Shown piece after piece: positions 8,395 to 17,260 of a DNA stretch of 46,386 nucleotides. The stretch is from Anaerolineae bacterium (lineage in GTDB: Bacteria > Chloroflexota > Anaerolineae > UBA4142 > SHND01), in NCBI GenBank assembly GCA_020851635.1, contig JADZCJ010000010.1:1-46386 (forward strand), given 5' to 3'. The notes beneath the pieces are model-generated. The model saw nothing but the letters and a program-made list of their open reading frames with translations. It searched no databases and had not been told where the DNA came from. How positions within the stretch are numbered: position 1 is the first letter of the stretch; every line of letters starts with the position of its first letter. The translations under genes and the position numbers were made by a program.

Positions 8395-10899
8395 TTAATT
8401 CGCCTGCGCAACCGAAAAATTCACAATCTCGCTTTTGATTTCCGCGCCATCAACGGCGATGCCGACGGCTTGCGCGGTGTGTTCGCCCACACTCAATTCC
8501 CACAGCGCGCGATAGGGTACGGTGGAAAATCTCCCGATCGCCTCGCCATCTATATACAACGTCAACCGGACAATTTTGACCGCCTGATTCAGGCGCGCGC
8601 TCACTTCGATTCGTTGTAGGTCTTTGGGAATCTGCGGGCTGGTCTCGAACTGTGAATGGTGCGCGGGCGAGACCACCTCCAACGCCGCGCGTGTAGAGAT
8701 TGCCCCGGGCATGACGCCCGAGGAGGGTTGCCCCACATTTGCCAATCGTCCCAGACAATCCAATTCGGGCGCGAGCGCGAGCCCTTTTCGTCTTGCCCAG
8801 TCCTGCGCGTCGGGCGGATACACACGGTAAACGCGTCGGATCCGCGGTCCGCGACAGTGATCGTTCCAGACCAAATTTGTCGCAGCGTCCAGTTCAAACA
8901 CCCGATAGGCATCGTCCTCGCGTTTGGGCTCGGCGCCCTCGATAAACAATTCGTTTCGCACACGCGGACAGATCTCTGTGGCGATGAGACCCGACGCGTC
9001 ACAAATTTCGACGCTGACAATACCCGGGGGGCGCGGGAACGCCTTTTCGGCCAAGCCGCGGTGCGCCGTTTCCATAAAATCATGCCAAATCGGACCTGCG
9101 CCCGTGATGCCCGTGACACGATACATGGGCGCATTGTCCGCGTTGCCCGCCCAGACGCCCACGGCAAGATCGGGCGTATAACCGAGCGTCCAGTTGTCGC
9201 GAAAATCGGTCGTCGTCCCCGTTTTTGCCGCCGCCGGGCGCGACAGATTGAGCACACTATCTTCACCAAAGGCGGGGATGCGCGCGAGATCGTCGGCAAG
9301 GATAGATGTGACCAGAAAAGCCACCTGCGGCGAGATCGCTTGGACAAATTCGCCGTGTTCGCCTGCGCGGTCATTGACCGACAGAATCGCGATGGGCGGG
9401 ACCCGCTTGCCCTCGTTCGCAAGCGCGGCATACGCGGCGGTCAGTTCGAGGAGTTTGACCTCCCCCCCCCCCAACGTCAGGGCAAGCCCGAAACGGTCAG
9501 ACTCGTCAAACGTCGTGATCCCCATCGCCCGGGCGGTCTCGAGCATGGCATTCAACCCGACATGCTCCAACACCTTGACCGCAATCATGTTGGACGAGGT
9601 CGCCAGCGCGGCGCGCAGAGACAGGGGACCATGCCACTGCCTGTCAAAATTTTGCGGCGCATACGGTTCGTTCTCTTGCGTCTGGAACGTGGTCGGAACG
9701 TCCGAGAGGACGGTGGCGGGCGTGTAATCCCGGGCGAACGCGGCGGCATAAGTGATCGGCTTGATCGAGGACCCGGGTTGACGCAGAGACAGGGCGACGT
9801 TCACCGCGCCATCAATGGACTCGTCAAAATAGTCCGCGCTGCCCACCATGGCGACACTCTCACCCGTCGCGGGGTCGAGCGCGATGAGCGCGGCATCATT
9901 CAGGTTATAATCGGGCGCGTTCTCGTTGCGTGTGCGGCTTTTGAGAGCATTGACGTGACGGCTGATGATTTCCTGCGCGCGCGAGTTCAGGTCCAAATCG
10001 AGCGTGGTAATCACATTCAACCCGCCCGCGTTCACCGCTTGCTCGCCGTATTGCTGTTCCAACAGGTTGCGCACATAGGCGACAAAATGGGGCGCGCGAA
10101 TGATCTCGCGCTTGTCTGTCGCCTTGAGATGCAAAACTTCGTTCGCCGCCAGGTCCGCGTCATCCGTCGTGATATAACCGGCTTTGACCATCAAATCCAA
10201 CACAACGCGCTGCCGCGCCCGCGCCGCATCCGGATTCACATATGGATCATGAGCCGCGGGCGATTGGATCAGTCCCGCAACCAGCGCGCTTTCCGCCAAA
10301 TCCAAATCTCGCGCGGGCTTGCCAAAATAGGTGCGCGCCGCCGCCTCGACGCCATACGCCAGATTTCCAAAATAGACCTCGTTCAGATACATGTTCAAAA
10401 TCTGGTCTTTGGAATACGCCTGCGTTATACGCAGCGCCAGCGCCATTTCGCGCAGTTTTCGCGCGACCGTGCGCGATTCCTGTTCCTCGCGCGACAAGAG
10501 GACGAGCCGTGAGAGCTGCTGGGTGATGGTGCTGCCGCCCGAAACTATATAACCCGCCTGAGCATACTGCACCATGGCGCGGACAACTCCCACCGCGTCC
10601 ACTCCGGGATGGGTGTAGAAATTGGCATCCTCGACGGCGACGACCGCATTTCGCAGGTGCGCGGGCAGTTCGTCCAACGCCACGCGGGTGCGTCGTCCCG
10701 CGCGCGGGTCGAGGATTTCATACAAAAGCTTGCCCTTGCGGTCAAAGATTTTGGTCGTGTCGGGAGAGGTGCGGGTTAGCAGGGCATCGGGCGCGGGGAG
10801 ATCGCCAAACAGCAAAAAAGCGAGCGCGAGAATGCCCACGCCCAGTAGAGCTGCGGCAGCGACCAGCCAACGAAGCGATAATTTGAGTGGAAATTTCAT
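8395..10899 (-). CDS. pbpC: bifunctional class A penicillin-binding protein (PBP1C type)
   Basis: An 834-aa peptidoglycan synthase with an N-terminal membrane anchor (about residues 11-32). The GT51 glycosyltransferase domain shows EDANFYTHPG, GGSTITQQL and the LNEVYFGN segment. The transpeptidase domain has all three active-site motifs: S-S-I-K (nucleophilic Ser), S-S-N, and K-T-G-T-T. The C-terminus ends in an Ig-like beta domain (IVRLTLYIDGEAIG onwards), the layout of PBP1C rather than short PBP1A. PBP1C genes often neighbour macroglobulin genes, as here about 2.5 kb away on the same strand. The start at 10899 puts the anchor at the N-terminus; an upstream in-frame codon at 10953 is less plausible. 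The symbol is assigned by architecture only. Confidence 0.88.
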   Translation of the reverse strand: MKFPLKLSLRWLVAAAALLGVGILALAFLLFGDLPAPDALLTRTSPDTTKIFDRKGKLLYEILDPRAGRRTRVALDELPAHLRNAVVAVEDANFYTHPGVDAVGVVRAMVQYAQAGYIVSGGSTITQQLSRLVLLSREEQESRTVARKLREMALALRITQAYSKDQILNMYLNEVYFGNLAYGVEAAARTYFGKPARDLDLAESALVAGLIQSPAAHDPYVNPDAARARQRVVLDLMVKAGYITTDDADLAANEVLHLKATDKREIIRAPHFVAYVRNLLEQQYGEQAVNAGGLNVITTLDLDLNSRAQEIISRHVNALKSRTRNENAPDYNLNDAALIALDPATGESVAMVGSADYFDESIDGAVNVALSLRQPGSSIKPITYAAAFARDYTPATVLSDVPTTFQTQENEPYAPQNFDRQWHGPLSLRAALATSSNMIAVKVLEHVGLNAMLETARAMGITTFDESDRFGLALTLGGGEVKLLELTAAYAALANEGKRVPPIAILSVNDRAGEHGEFVQAISPQVAFLVTSILADDLARIPAFGEDSVLNLSRPAAAKTGTTTDFRDNWTLGYTPDLAVGVWAGNADNAPMYRVTGITGAGPIWHDFMETAHRGLAEKAFPRPPGIVSVEICDASGLIATEICPRVRNELFIEGAEPKREDDAYRVFELDAATNLVWNDHCRGPRIRRVYRVYPPDAQDWARRKGLALAPELDCLGRLANVGQPSSGVMPGAISTRAALEVVSPAHHSQFETSPQIPKDLQRIEVSARLNQAVKIVRLTLYIDGEAIGRFSTVPYRALWELSVGEHTAQAVGIAVDGAEIKSEIVNFSVAQAN

Positions 10900-10970
10900 A
10901 CGCGCGACAAAACGCGCGGTCCACGCGCGCTCTGAGTGTAGGACGACAATCACCCTGTTTTGGTTCCGAA

Positions 10971-10976
10971 ATTATA
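10971..10976 (-). promoter_or_regulatory. candidate -10 box for pbpC
   Basis: A perfect TATAAT on the minus strand lies about 70 bases upstream of the PBP start, in the divergent spacer. No good -35 box is seen at the usual distance. A 6-bp inverted repeat, GGTTCC (10962-10967) and GGAACC (10990-10995), surrounds it. Confidence 0.4.
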
Positions 10977-11002
10977 CAGCTGCCAAAATGGAACCATTCG
11001 AT

Positions 11003-11008
11003 TATAAT
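11003..11008 (+). promoter_or_regulatory. candidate -10 box for the plus-strand lipoprotein block
   Basis: A perfect TATAAT lies about 17 bases before the lipoprotein ATG (11025), implying a very short leader. The -35 region is weak. It is back-to-back with the pbpC -10 box. Confidence 0.4.
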
Positions 11009-11024
11009 TCGGGTCGTTGGATAT

Positions 11025-11990
11025 ATGATTCCCAAACACCTCATCACTTTGTTTGTACTACTTTTGAGCATGGGATGCAGCGCATCATTGCCCACCGCAG
11101 CGCCGCCGGATGCCAACACCCCCAGCTCGGACACCGTTGCAGCGGCACTCTCCCAACCCACCGCGGCGGTGGAAATCTCAACCGCGACCGCCGAGCCAAG
11201 CGTCGCAGCCACAACTCGACCAACCGAGACCGAGGGCACGGCTACGCCCGTCCTCTCAGCGATGAATTTTCACGAGCAGAATTTTTCCTCGCCGGATGGG
11301 AAATGGTCGGTCAAGGTCCAAGTGGCGCTGCCCGCGGCGGGCCGCGCAATGTACTATACCCGAATGGTGGTGGACGAGGTGGAGGGTCCGCGCAACTGGA
11401 CAGTGCTGGACCGCTGGTCCAATTGGGGTCTGGGCTATACGGTGCCTGAGCCGTTTCACTGGTCAAAAGATGGCACTGCGCTCTATTACACGAACGTACC
11501 CGTTCCCGATGGCTGTCCCGTATTTGTGAACGGGTCGGATTTGGTGCGCTTGGATCTGACGGCCGGACATACCGAGCAAGTTGTGCCCAGTGTGGGGTTG
11601 TGGCTGTCGCTTGCGCCCGATGAAAAAACGCTCGCCTATATCGGCTATGGCGGACGCGGGCTGGTCATCCGAGATGCAAAAGGGAACGAACGAGAGCTGC
11701 CATTGGACTATGGTTCAGAACCGTATCAGGCGGGAAAAATCCTTTGGTCGCCCGATCAAAAAACGCTGGTCTATACTGTCGCACGCAGACCTTGTGCGGG
11801 CGACTGGGCGAAATCCACCTCGCTGATACGAGTGGATGCGGCAACACTGGAACAGACGGTTCTGGTTCGAGAAGATACGCGCCTCTTGACGACCGTCGAG
11901 TGGGAGACGCCCGGGCGCGTCCTACTGTCGGACAACGATGGCAGGCGCTGGTGGATGGACGCTCAAACCGGCGAGATGACACCGGAATAA
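11025..11990 (+). CDS. lipoprotein with TolB/WD40-like beta-propeller repeats
   Basis: A 321-aa secreted lipoprotein. The signal peptide ends in L-S-M-G-C and is followed by a Thr/Pro/Ala-rich linker. The folded part contains propeller-like blades with S-x-D-x-K/G-x-x-L/I-x-Y strands, for example FHWSKDGTALYYT, LAPDEKTLAYIG and WSPDQKTLVYTV. Such domains usually mediate binding; no enzyme motif is visible. The ATG at 11025 lies just after a TATAAT and starts the signal peptide directly. The stop is 6 bases from the following hydrolase ATG, so the two are very likely co-transcribed. Confidence 0.8.
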   Translation: MIPKHLITLFVLLLSMGCSASLPTAAPPDANTPSSDTVAAALSQPTAAVEISTATAEPSVAATTRPTETEGTATPVLSAMNFHEQNFSSPDGKWSVKVQVALPAAGRAMYYTRMVVDEVEGPRNWTVLDRWSNWGLGYTVPEPFHWSKDGTALYYTNVPVPDGCPVFVNGSDLVRLDLTAGHTEQVVPSVGLWLSLAPDEKTLAYIGYGGRGLVIRDAKGNERELPLDYGSEPYQAGKILWSPDQKTLVYTVARRPCAGDWAKSTSLIRVDAATLEQTVLVREDTRLLTTVEWETPGRVLLSDNDGRRWWMDAQTGEMTPE

Positions 11991-11996
11991 AAGACC

Positions 11997-13019
11997 ATGA
12001 AAACAAAAGAATCAATCGAGGAACCCCAAACAAAACAACGCTCTCGTGTCGTCACGTGGCTCGTCCGCATCCTCATTGCCCTGGTGGTGATTATCGCATC
12101 GCTTGTAGTCGGCGGTTTGGTCTATCAAGCGGTCGGCGAGGCAAATGACGCGCGCGCGTATCCGCCGCCGGGCAAGCTGGTGAACGTGAATGGGTTGAAC
12201 CTCCATCTCTACTGCACAGGCGAAGGTTCGCCCACGGTGATTCTGGAAGCCATGGCAAGTAACAATTCGACGGAATGGGGCTGGATTCAGCCGGAGATCG
12301 CCAAAACCACGCGCGTCTGCTCCTATGACCGTGCCGGAGCCGGATGGAGTGATTCGCCTGCCGCCGCGCGGACGGCAGAGCAAGCCGTGACGGACCTGGA
12401 TGGTTTGCTGCAGAACGCAAATATTCCACCACCCTACGTGTTTGTCGGACATTCGATTGGGGGAATCTTGGCGCGGATGTATACGGCAGAGCATCCCGAA
12501 AAAGTGACGGGCATCGTGTTGGTGGACTCGTCGCATCCCGAGCAGATGGTCCGCTATCCCGCGCTGCGCGCCGGAATGCAAGATTATGCCCAGCAAGCCG
12601 CCGCGTTTCCGTGGCTGGCGCGGTTGGGGCTCTTTCGGTTGTTTTTCGCGAGCGGAGAGGAATTGGATTTTGGCGCTTTGGCGCCCCAACAGCGCGCCGA
12701 ACTAAAAGCCATGTGGTCCGCGCCAAAATATCACGAGAGCGCGCTGCGAGACCTCCCCGCGGCGTTTGCGCTGTATGACCACCCGCCAACTCTCGGCGCG
12801 TTGGGCGATCGCCCATTGATTGTGCTGACCGCGGGCGAAAATCAACTCGAAGGATGGACGGGGCTGCAACAAGAGCTCGTCACGCTTTCGACCAATGCCA
12901 AGCATCAAATCGTGCAGGGAGCATCGCACGGGTCGTTGGCGTTCAACCCCGAGCACGCGCAGGTGGTGTCGCAGGCAATCCGGGAGGTAGTCGCCCAGGT
13001 CCAAGCCAAACTACAATGA
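11997..13019 (+). CDS. membrane-anchored alpha/beta hydrolase
   Basis: A 340-aa hydrolase with one N-terminal transmembrane helix (about residues 22-45), so the catalytic domain is probably extracytoplasmic. The nucleophile elbow is GHSIGG, and the region VILEAMASNN occupies the oxyanion-loop position. The late segment VQGASHGSLAF supplies the likely catalytic His, and LIVLTAGENQ is close to the acid position. The family splits esters, amides or epoxides; the substrate is unknown. It sits 6 bases after a propeller lipoprotein and before an SH3 lipoprotein, suggesting a small envelope-associated operon. Confidence 0.85.
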   Translation: MKTKESIEEPQTKQRSRVVTWLVRILIALVVIIASLVVGGLVYQAVGEANDARAYPPPGKLVNVNGLNLHLYCTGEGSPTVILEAMASNNSTEWGWIQPEIAKTTRVCSYDRAGAGWSDSPAAARTAEQAVTDLDGLLQNANIPPPYVFVGHSIGGILARMYTAEHPEKVTGIVLVDSSHPEQMVRYPALRAGMQDYAQQAAAFPWLARLGLFRLFFASGEELDFGALAPQQRAELKAMWSAPKYHESALRDLPAAFALYDHPPTLGALGDRPLIVLTAGENQLEGWTGLQQELVTLSTNAKHQIVQGASHGSLAFNPEHAQVVSQAIREVVAQVQAKLQ

Positions 13020-13074
13020 GACATTTCGGAGCATTTTTGCGAGAGAGATTGATGATGTCGCACGAGGAGAGGTT

Positions 13075-13575
13075 ATGAAAATTCTAATGCTCTTTGGTTT
13101 TTCATGTTTGCTGCTCGGGTGCGGCGCCTTGCCCGGCGCAAATCCGACGGCGGTGATCATCGTAGTTACGGCTACACCGGAGGGCACGCGCGCGCCCGTC
13201 GTCACTTTTTTTACGCCGACCCCGCCTGCCACCCGCGTATCCCGCACGCCTGCCGTCGCGGGTACAGCTGACCCGAACGCAACCCCCGCCCCAATCAATA
13301 CCGCAGCATTCGACATCCAACCAACCGACGTGCAATATGTGCTGGCAAAGGAGGACATCAACATTCGCAACGGTCCCGGCACAGATTTTGATATCGTCGG
13401 CGGCGTTTTTGCAGGCAATACAGCTCAAGTCACGGGCTATAAAAGCGCGGACGACAAGTGGTGGCGCGTGGTCTGTCCTGTAGCAGACGTGACCGATTGC
13501 TGGGTATCCGCCGATCCGGCGCTGACCGAACCAACAACCGGACCGACCGCCACGCCCACAAGCACACCGGGGTGA
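13075..13575 (+). CDS. SH3-domain lipoprotein
   Basis: A 166-aa lipoprotein. Its signal peptide ends in L-L-L-G-C and is followed by a Thr/Pro-rich stalk with many T-P and T-A-T-P repeats. The domain at about residues 80-145 is a bacterial SH3 (type 3) fold: INIRNGPGTDFDIVGG, then AQVTGYKSADDKWWRV and the closing CWVSADP. Two Cys residues (VCPVADVTDCW) may form a disulfide. Such domains bind cell-wall peptides or partner proteins. A GAGGAGAGG ribosome-binding site directly precedes the ATG. It lies 55 bases after the hydrolase gene. Confidence 0.85.
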   Translation: MKILMLFGFSCLLLGCGALPGANPTAVIIVVTATPEGTRAPVVTFFTPTPPATRVSRTPAVAGTADPNATPAPINTAAFDIQPTDVQYVLAKEDINIRNGPGTDFDIVGGVFAGNTAQVTGYKSADDKWWRVVCPVADVTDCWVSADPALTEPTTGPTATPTSTPG

Positions 13576-13755
13576 ACGCGACAACGTCAAAGGTCAGAAC
13601 AATGCGCCACAGACGCTCCGGCATCGTAATCTGATCGTTAGGTTGATTTCAAAAATAATGTGTATACTTGACTTGCCTGCCGTCGGTGCGGGCAGACACT
13701 CTCTCAACTGTCGCGGGACTATCCTGTGCCTGCGACACATTCAAGGAGGCATGGC

Positions 13756-14298
13756 GTGAGAAACGTTTTGGACGGAAATTTGAAAGTTTGGCATTTGCTT
13801 ATCGTTGGTCTGTTCGTCATACTCGCCACGGGCGGAACCATCGCACTCGCCGACACCGATGCAATCAACGCCCTCTGGCCCCAGGGAACCGTCTTGATGG
13901 CTTCTGCAAGCTCCGACACGCCTCTGACGACCACCTCCGGAGGACCCAAACTCGAAGTTTTGAGTATTTCCTTTGACATTCCCGCAGGGAAAAGAGGGGA
14001 TATTCAAGCCGTTTTTACAGGATTCTTGCAGCACAATAGCGGGCAGTATGCGTATTGCTATGGTGAATTTCGTTTTGATTCGGAAACAGGCACCCCGCTT
14101 CATCCCAACAAGAACGGTTCCTATCAACTCTATGGCGGCGAAACCGACGATCTGCCCTCCCAGCTCACCAGCACTTTCACCGGTTCCAGAAAGGGTCTCA
14201 AGCCCGGGCATTATATTCTCAAGGCGTATCTGAGCAGCTCGTATGCCACTTGTAATGTGTACGAACGCAATATGAACATCCTCGTCAATATGCGGTAA
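13756..14298 (+). CDS. secreted or anchored protein of unknown function
   Basis: A 180-aa protein of no family I recognise. A hydrophobic segment near the N-terminus (about residues 10-30) looks like a signal peptide or anchor. The rest is predicted beta-rich, with segments such as LEVLSISFDIPAGKRGD and GHYILKAYLSSSYATC, and two Cys (about residues 104 and 167) that could pair. The start is decided by an AAGGAGG box at 13743-13749 placed six bases before the GTG at 13756; the ATG between them leads to a stop after one codon. The gene is preceded by 180 bases without a gene and ends at a strong terminator. Confidence 0.7.
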   Translation: MRNVLDGNLKVWHLLIVGLFVILATGGTIALADTDAINALWPQGTVLMASASSDTPLTTTSGGPKLEVLSISFDIPAGKRGDIQAVFTGFLQHNSGQYAYCYGEFRFDSETGTPLHPNKNGSYQLYGGETDDLPSQLTSTFTGSRKGLKPGHYILKAYLSSSYATCNVYERNMNILVNMR

Positions 14299-14331
14299 TC
14301 AAAACACCCGACCCGAGCTGAAATAAACAAA

Positions 14332-14372
14332 TGCGCCCCGCGAGAATCATCTCACGGGGCGCATTTTTGTTG
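14332..14372. terminator. bidirectional terminator between convergent genes
   Basis: The arms TGCGCCCCG and CGGGGCGCA form a GC-rich hairpin with further pairing inside (GAG/CTC). T-rich tracts follow on both strands. It lies between the plus-strand unknown and the minus-strand DUF1501 gene and should stop both. Confidence 0.9.
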
Positions 14373-14395
14373 AATGGCAAACGCCCGGAACGAGA

Positions 14396-15646
14396 TCAAT
14401 TCACAATCTCGCGCATCGTCACCTGATAATTCGGGAAAACGTCCGCCAGATTCGGATTCTTGAGTCGTTTGAACACGATCTCCCCCAGCACATCGCGATA
14501 ATCCGTTGTGACCGCCAGGTCCATATGCTCGAACAAATTGTCGGGCTGCAAGCCGCGCCAAACTCCGTGCACGCGCCCACCGCGCACACTACCGCCCAAC
14601 AGCCACATCACACTGCCGTGCCCATGGTCGGTCCCCAGTCCGCCGTTCTCTTGCAGGCGTCTGCCAAACTCGCTCAAAACCACAATGCTCAATCGTTTCG
14701 AGAGATCCTCTACATCGTCATAGAACGCGGCGAGCGAATTGGCGACGTCACGCAAGAGCTCTGCCATGTTGCCCTCGCCCCCCCCCTGCACCACATGCGT
14801 GTCCCAACCGCCCACGTCGAGACACGCCACTTCCAGTCCCACCTGCGCTTTTAGCAGCGCGGCGACCTGTTTCAAGCCCATGCCCAAATCGCTCTCGGGA
14901 TAGGTCGCGCCTGCGCGGGGGCGATAATCCGTCGCATTCAGTTTTTCAATCAAGCCGAGCGTATCCAGCGTTTCGTCGCCGATCTCGCCCAGGATGTTAT
15001 CGGCAGAATACATGGCGGCAAGCGCATTTTGCATGGTCTGCACCGCGACGCCATCCCCGCGCAAATGAAAATCGGCGATCGAGCGCAGAGCCGAGGCGGG
15101 GACGCTGCCCTGGAGCATCCGCGGCACGCGCTCGCCAATGCCCAACGCGCGCAGGGGTGAATGATTGCCCGTGTCGAGCGAGGCGAGGTGGCGACCGAGC
15201 CACCCTGAGGCGGGCCCGCCGCTCGTTTCACATCCGCGCTCCATCAGTTCCATCGCTTGAAAGTGCGAGCGCGATTCGTCGGGCGCGCCGCAGGCGTGCA
15301 CAAAAGCCAGCTGCCGTGCCTGCCAGACCGGCAAGAGCGACGCGAGCGCGGGGTGAAGCCCAAAAAAGTCATCCAGATTTTGCGCGCGCAATTCGGCTCG
15401 CACGCGTGTGTCATCGGGACGAGCAATCGCGAGCGTGGGACGTTGCTTGTAATAATCCGCTTCGCCAAAGGGGACGACAATGTTGAGCGCGTCAGCCGCG
15501 CCTCGCAAAAAGAGGCAGACCAACACGTCCCCCTGCGCTTGCGCCTGCGCCGTCCGGGGCGTAAACGCGAGGCGCGGCATCCAGGTCGGCAAGACAGTGA
15601 ACGCGAGACCGGCGAGCGCGGATTGGAGAAAGGTTCGTCTAGACAT
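14396..15646 (-). CDS. DUF1501 family Tat-exported protein
   Basis: A 416-aa protein with a twin-arginine signal (MSRRTFLQSALAG) that directs export in folded form. The body matches DUF1501: VCLFLRGAADALNIVVPFGE near the start, a central DVGGWDTH, then VVLSEFGRRLQENGGLGTDHGHG. The conserved His/Asp residues resemble alkaline-phosphatase-like folds, but no activity is established from sequence. The ATG at 15646 begins the Tat signal; an open frame continuing upstream runs only through a heptad-repeat array and is not coding. DUF1501 proteins are typically paired with DUF1800, whose gene lies just upstream here. Confidence 0.9.
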   Translation of the reverse strand: MSRRTFLQSALAGLAFTVLPTWMPRLAFTPRTAQAQAQGDVLVCLFLRGAADALNIVVPFGEADYYKQRPTLAIARPDDTRVRAELRAQNLDDFFGLHPALASLLPVWQARQLAFVHACGAPDESRSHFQAMELMERGCETSGGPASGWLGRHLASLDTGNHSPLRALGIGERVPRMLQGSVPASALRSIADFHLRGDGVAVQTMQNALAAMYSADNILGEIGDETLDTLGLIEKLNATDYRPRAGATYPESDLGMGLKQVAALLKAQVGLEVACLDVGGWDTHVVQGGGEGNMAELLRDVANSLAAFYDDVEDLSKRLSIVVLSEFGRRLQENGGLGTDHGHGSVMWLLGGSVRGGRVHGVWRGLQPDNLFEHMDLAVTTDYRDVLGEIVFKRLKNPNLADVFPNYQVTMREIVN

Positions 15647-15650
15647 GATT

Positions 15651-15745
15651 GGTGATTTCTGATTTCTGATTTCTGATTTTCGATTTTCGATTTTCGATTT
15701 TCGATGTTTTTCGTCCTTCGTCCTTCGTCCCTCGTCCTTTGCCAA
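15651..15745. repeat. 7-bp repeat array B in the DUF1501 leader
   Basis: Plus-strand units are GATTTCT x3, GATTTTC x4, GATGTTT, then GTCCTTC x2, GTCCCTC and GTCCTTT. Because 7 is not a multiple of 3, all reading frames give the same heptapeptide cycle, which creates false upstream extensions of the downstream gene. Confidence 0.85.
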
Positions 15746-15752
15746 TTGACTC

Positions 15753-17222
15753 TTATCGCCACTGGTACTGCGGTGAGGCGATGAGCAGAGCGATGGCAGT
15801 TTGGACGACGTGGTCAGGAGAGACACTGCCCAGTCTTGCGACCGCGGCGTCAATCCGGTCGCGCGGCAGTTCAGCGTCGAGCAGGACAAGCCCCAAGCCA
15901 TCGAGCGCCGCGCGCAGAGAACCATCGCCGGAGATGGATAAAAGTGACTCCCAATTTACGCGCGTCCCCTTGATTTCATCCGATGCGAGCGCCAGGGCAA
16001 ACTGCCAACGCGGCAATAGGTTGTTTTGCCATGCGGTCGCGCGGTCGGGAAAACCGTCGGGCATTGCCCATTGAAAAAGCGGCTGTCCCATACGCACCAG
16101 GTGCGCGAGCAGCGCCGCGCCGCCGTTCGACTCCACGCCGAGTTGGCGCAGCGCGCCCGCCACGAGATGAAGCGGGCGTTTGTATTTGGGGGGCGCGTTA
16201 TGAAATTCGGGAGCGGCAAAGATGGCGCGCAAGGCGCTCTTGATGTCTCCCTGCGAATCACGGAACGCGCGCGCGGCCGAGTCCACCAATGCAGGCGGCG
16301 GCTCATCCGCCACAAACCGCCGAGCCAGCTTGAGCGCAATGAATCGCGGGAGCGCGGGATGCGCGCGAATGATCTCAAAGACCCGTTCGCCATCGCCCTC
16401 GCCGCCGTTGGCGGGAATGGACACGCCGAGGACGGTCTTGGTCGTTTCATCATGTTGGGAGCTGTCAAACTGAAAACGTCCGCGAGTCCAACCCTGATTC
16501 ACCGTCCAACCGGTCAGACAGCGCGCCGTTTCGCGCACATCGCGCTGCGAGTACCCCGCATCCACGCCGAGCGAGTGCAATTCGAGGAGCTCGCGCGCAT
16601 AATTTTCGTTGGGCGAATGGGCAAAGTTTTCATGATTGTCGAGATAATGCAGCATCGCGGGCGAATGCATGGACGCCCACAACAGGTCAAAAAAGTTGCC
16701 CAGCGCGTGCTGCCGGATCACGGCGCGGTCGTCCACCGTTTTCAACCACGCACAGTCGAGTTTGTCCTGCGCGATGTTAAAGTGGTCGGACCAAAATTCC
16801 ACCATGACCTCGTTCAACTGGCGGCGGCTGTAGACGGCGCGCAACAGCGTCGCTTGCTGGAGTTCGAGTTTGACCGCGTCCTGACGCACATTTAGGATCA
16901 GGTCGGGGTCCATCCACAGCGTATCCAGCCCGCGTGTGCGTAGTTCGCAGTCGAGATCGTCAATCCTTTCGGGAGCGAACTGTTCCTCGATCCATGCATC
17001 CAGACCGATTTCTCCCACTCGCGCGATTTCGTCCGCGCGCGGACCGAATGTCAAGCGGCTCAGGGCACGCCACGTCACGTCGGCGACGGGAAGCGGGTGC
17101 AGCAAAGCATCGCTTTCGCCGCGCGACAATTTGACAATCTCGCGTGCGGGCGCACACGCACTCAGGGCGAGTGTGCCCGCCGCGATGGCGCTCATGAAAA
17201 GGAATTGGCGACGCGTTATCAT
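15753..17222 (-). CDS. DUF1800 family Tat lipoprotein
   Basis: A 489-aa protein starting MITRRQFLFMSAIAAG, a Tat signal that ends in a lipobox (A-L-S-A-C). It is therefore probably exported folded and lipid-anchored. The body carries DUF1800 signatures: HPLPVADVTWRALSRLTFGP, then WIEEQFAPERID, VMVEFWSDHFNI, NENYARELLELHSLGVD and TARCLTGWTV. Function is unknown; the family is found with DUF1501 partners, as here. The ATG at 17222 starts the signal peptide. It is 38 bases downstream of a four-helix membrane protein gene on the same strand and may share its transcript. Confidence 0.9.
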   Translation of the reverse strand: MITRRQFLFMSAIAAGTLALSACAPAREIVKLSRGESDALLHPLPVADVTWRALSRLTFGPRADEIARVGEIGLDAWIEEQFAPERIDDLDCELRTRGLDTLWMDPDLILNVRQDAVKLELQQATLLRAVYSRRQLNEVMVEFWSDHFNIAQDKLDCAWLKTVDDRAVIRQHALGNFFDLLWASMHSPAMLHYLDNHENFAHSPNENYARELLELHSLGVDAGYSQRDVRETARCLTGWTVNQGWTRGRFQFDSSQHDETTKTVLGVSIPANGGEGDGERVFEIIRAHPALPRFIALKLARRFVADEPPPALVDSAARAFRDSQGDIKSALRAIFAAPEFHNAPPKYKRPLHLVAGALRQLGVESNGGAALLAHLVRMGQPLFQWAMPDGFPDRATAWQNNLLPRWQFALALASDEIKGTRVNWESLLSISGDGSLRAALDGLGLVLLDAELPRDRIDAAVARLGSVSPDHVVQTAIALLIASPQYQWR

Positions 17223-17260
17223 AAGGACTCGAGACGGTGACGACAAACGACGTTTGACGG

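Noticed and set aside
8656-10512. 618-codon open frame on the plus strand opposite the PBP gene
   Set aside because: It is antisense to a complete PBP with all catalytic motifs, is rich in Arg and His with no recognisable domain, and follows from GC-biased codon use on the other strand.
13643-13668. Promoter TTGATT...TATACT before the secreted unknown
   Set aside because: The spacer is only 14 bases, too short for a standard promoter, so it is not listed as a feature.
15647-15925. Upstream extension of the DUF1501 gene
   Set aside because: The open frame runs through the 7-bp repeat array and gives a repetitive K/E/R peptide; the Tat signal start at 15646 is clearly the true N-terminus.
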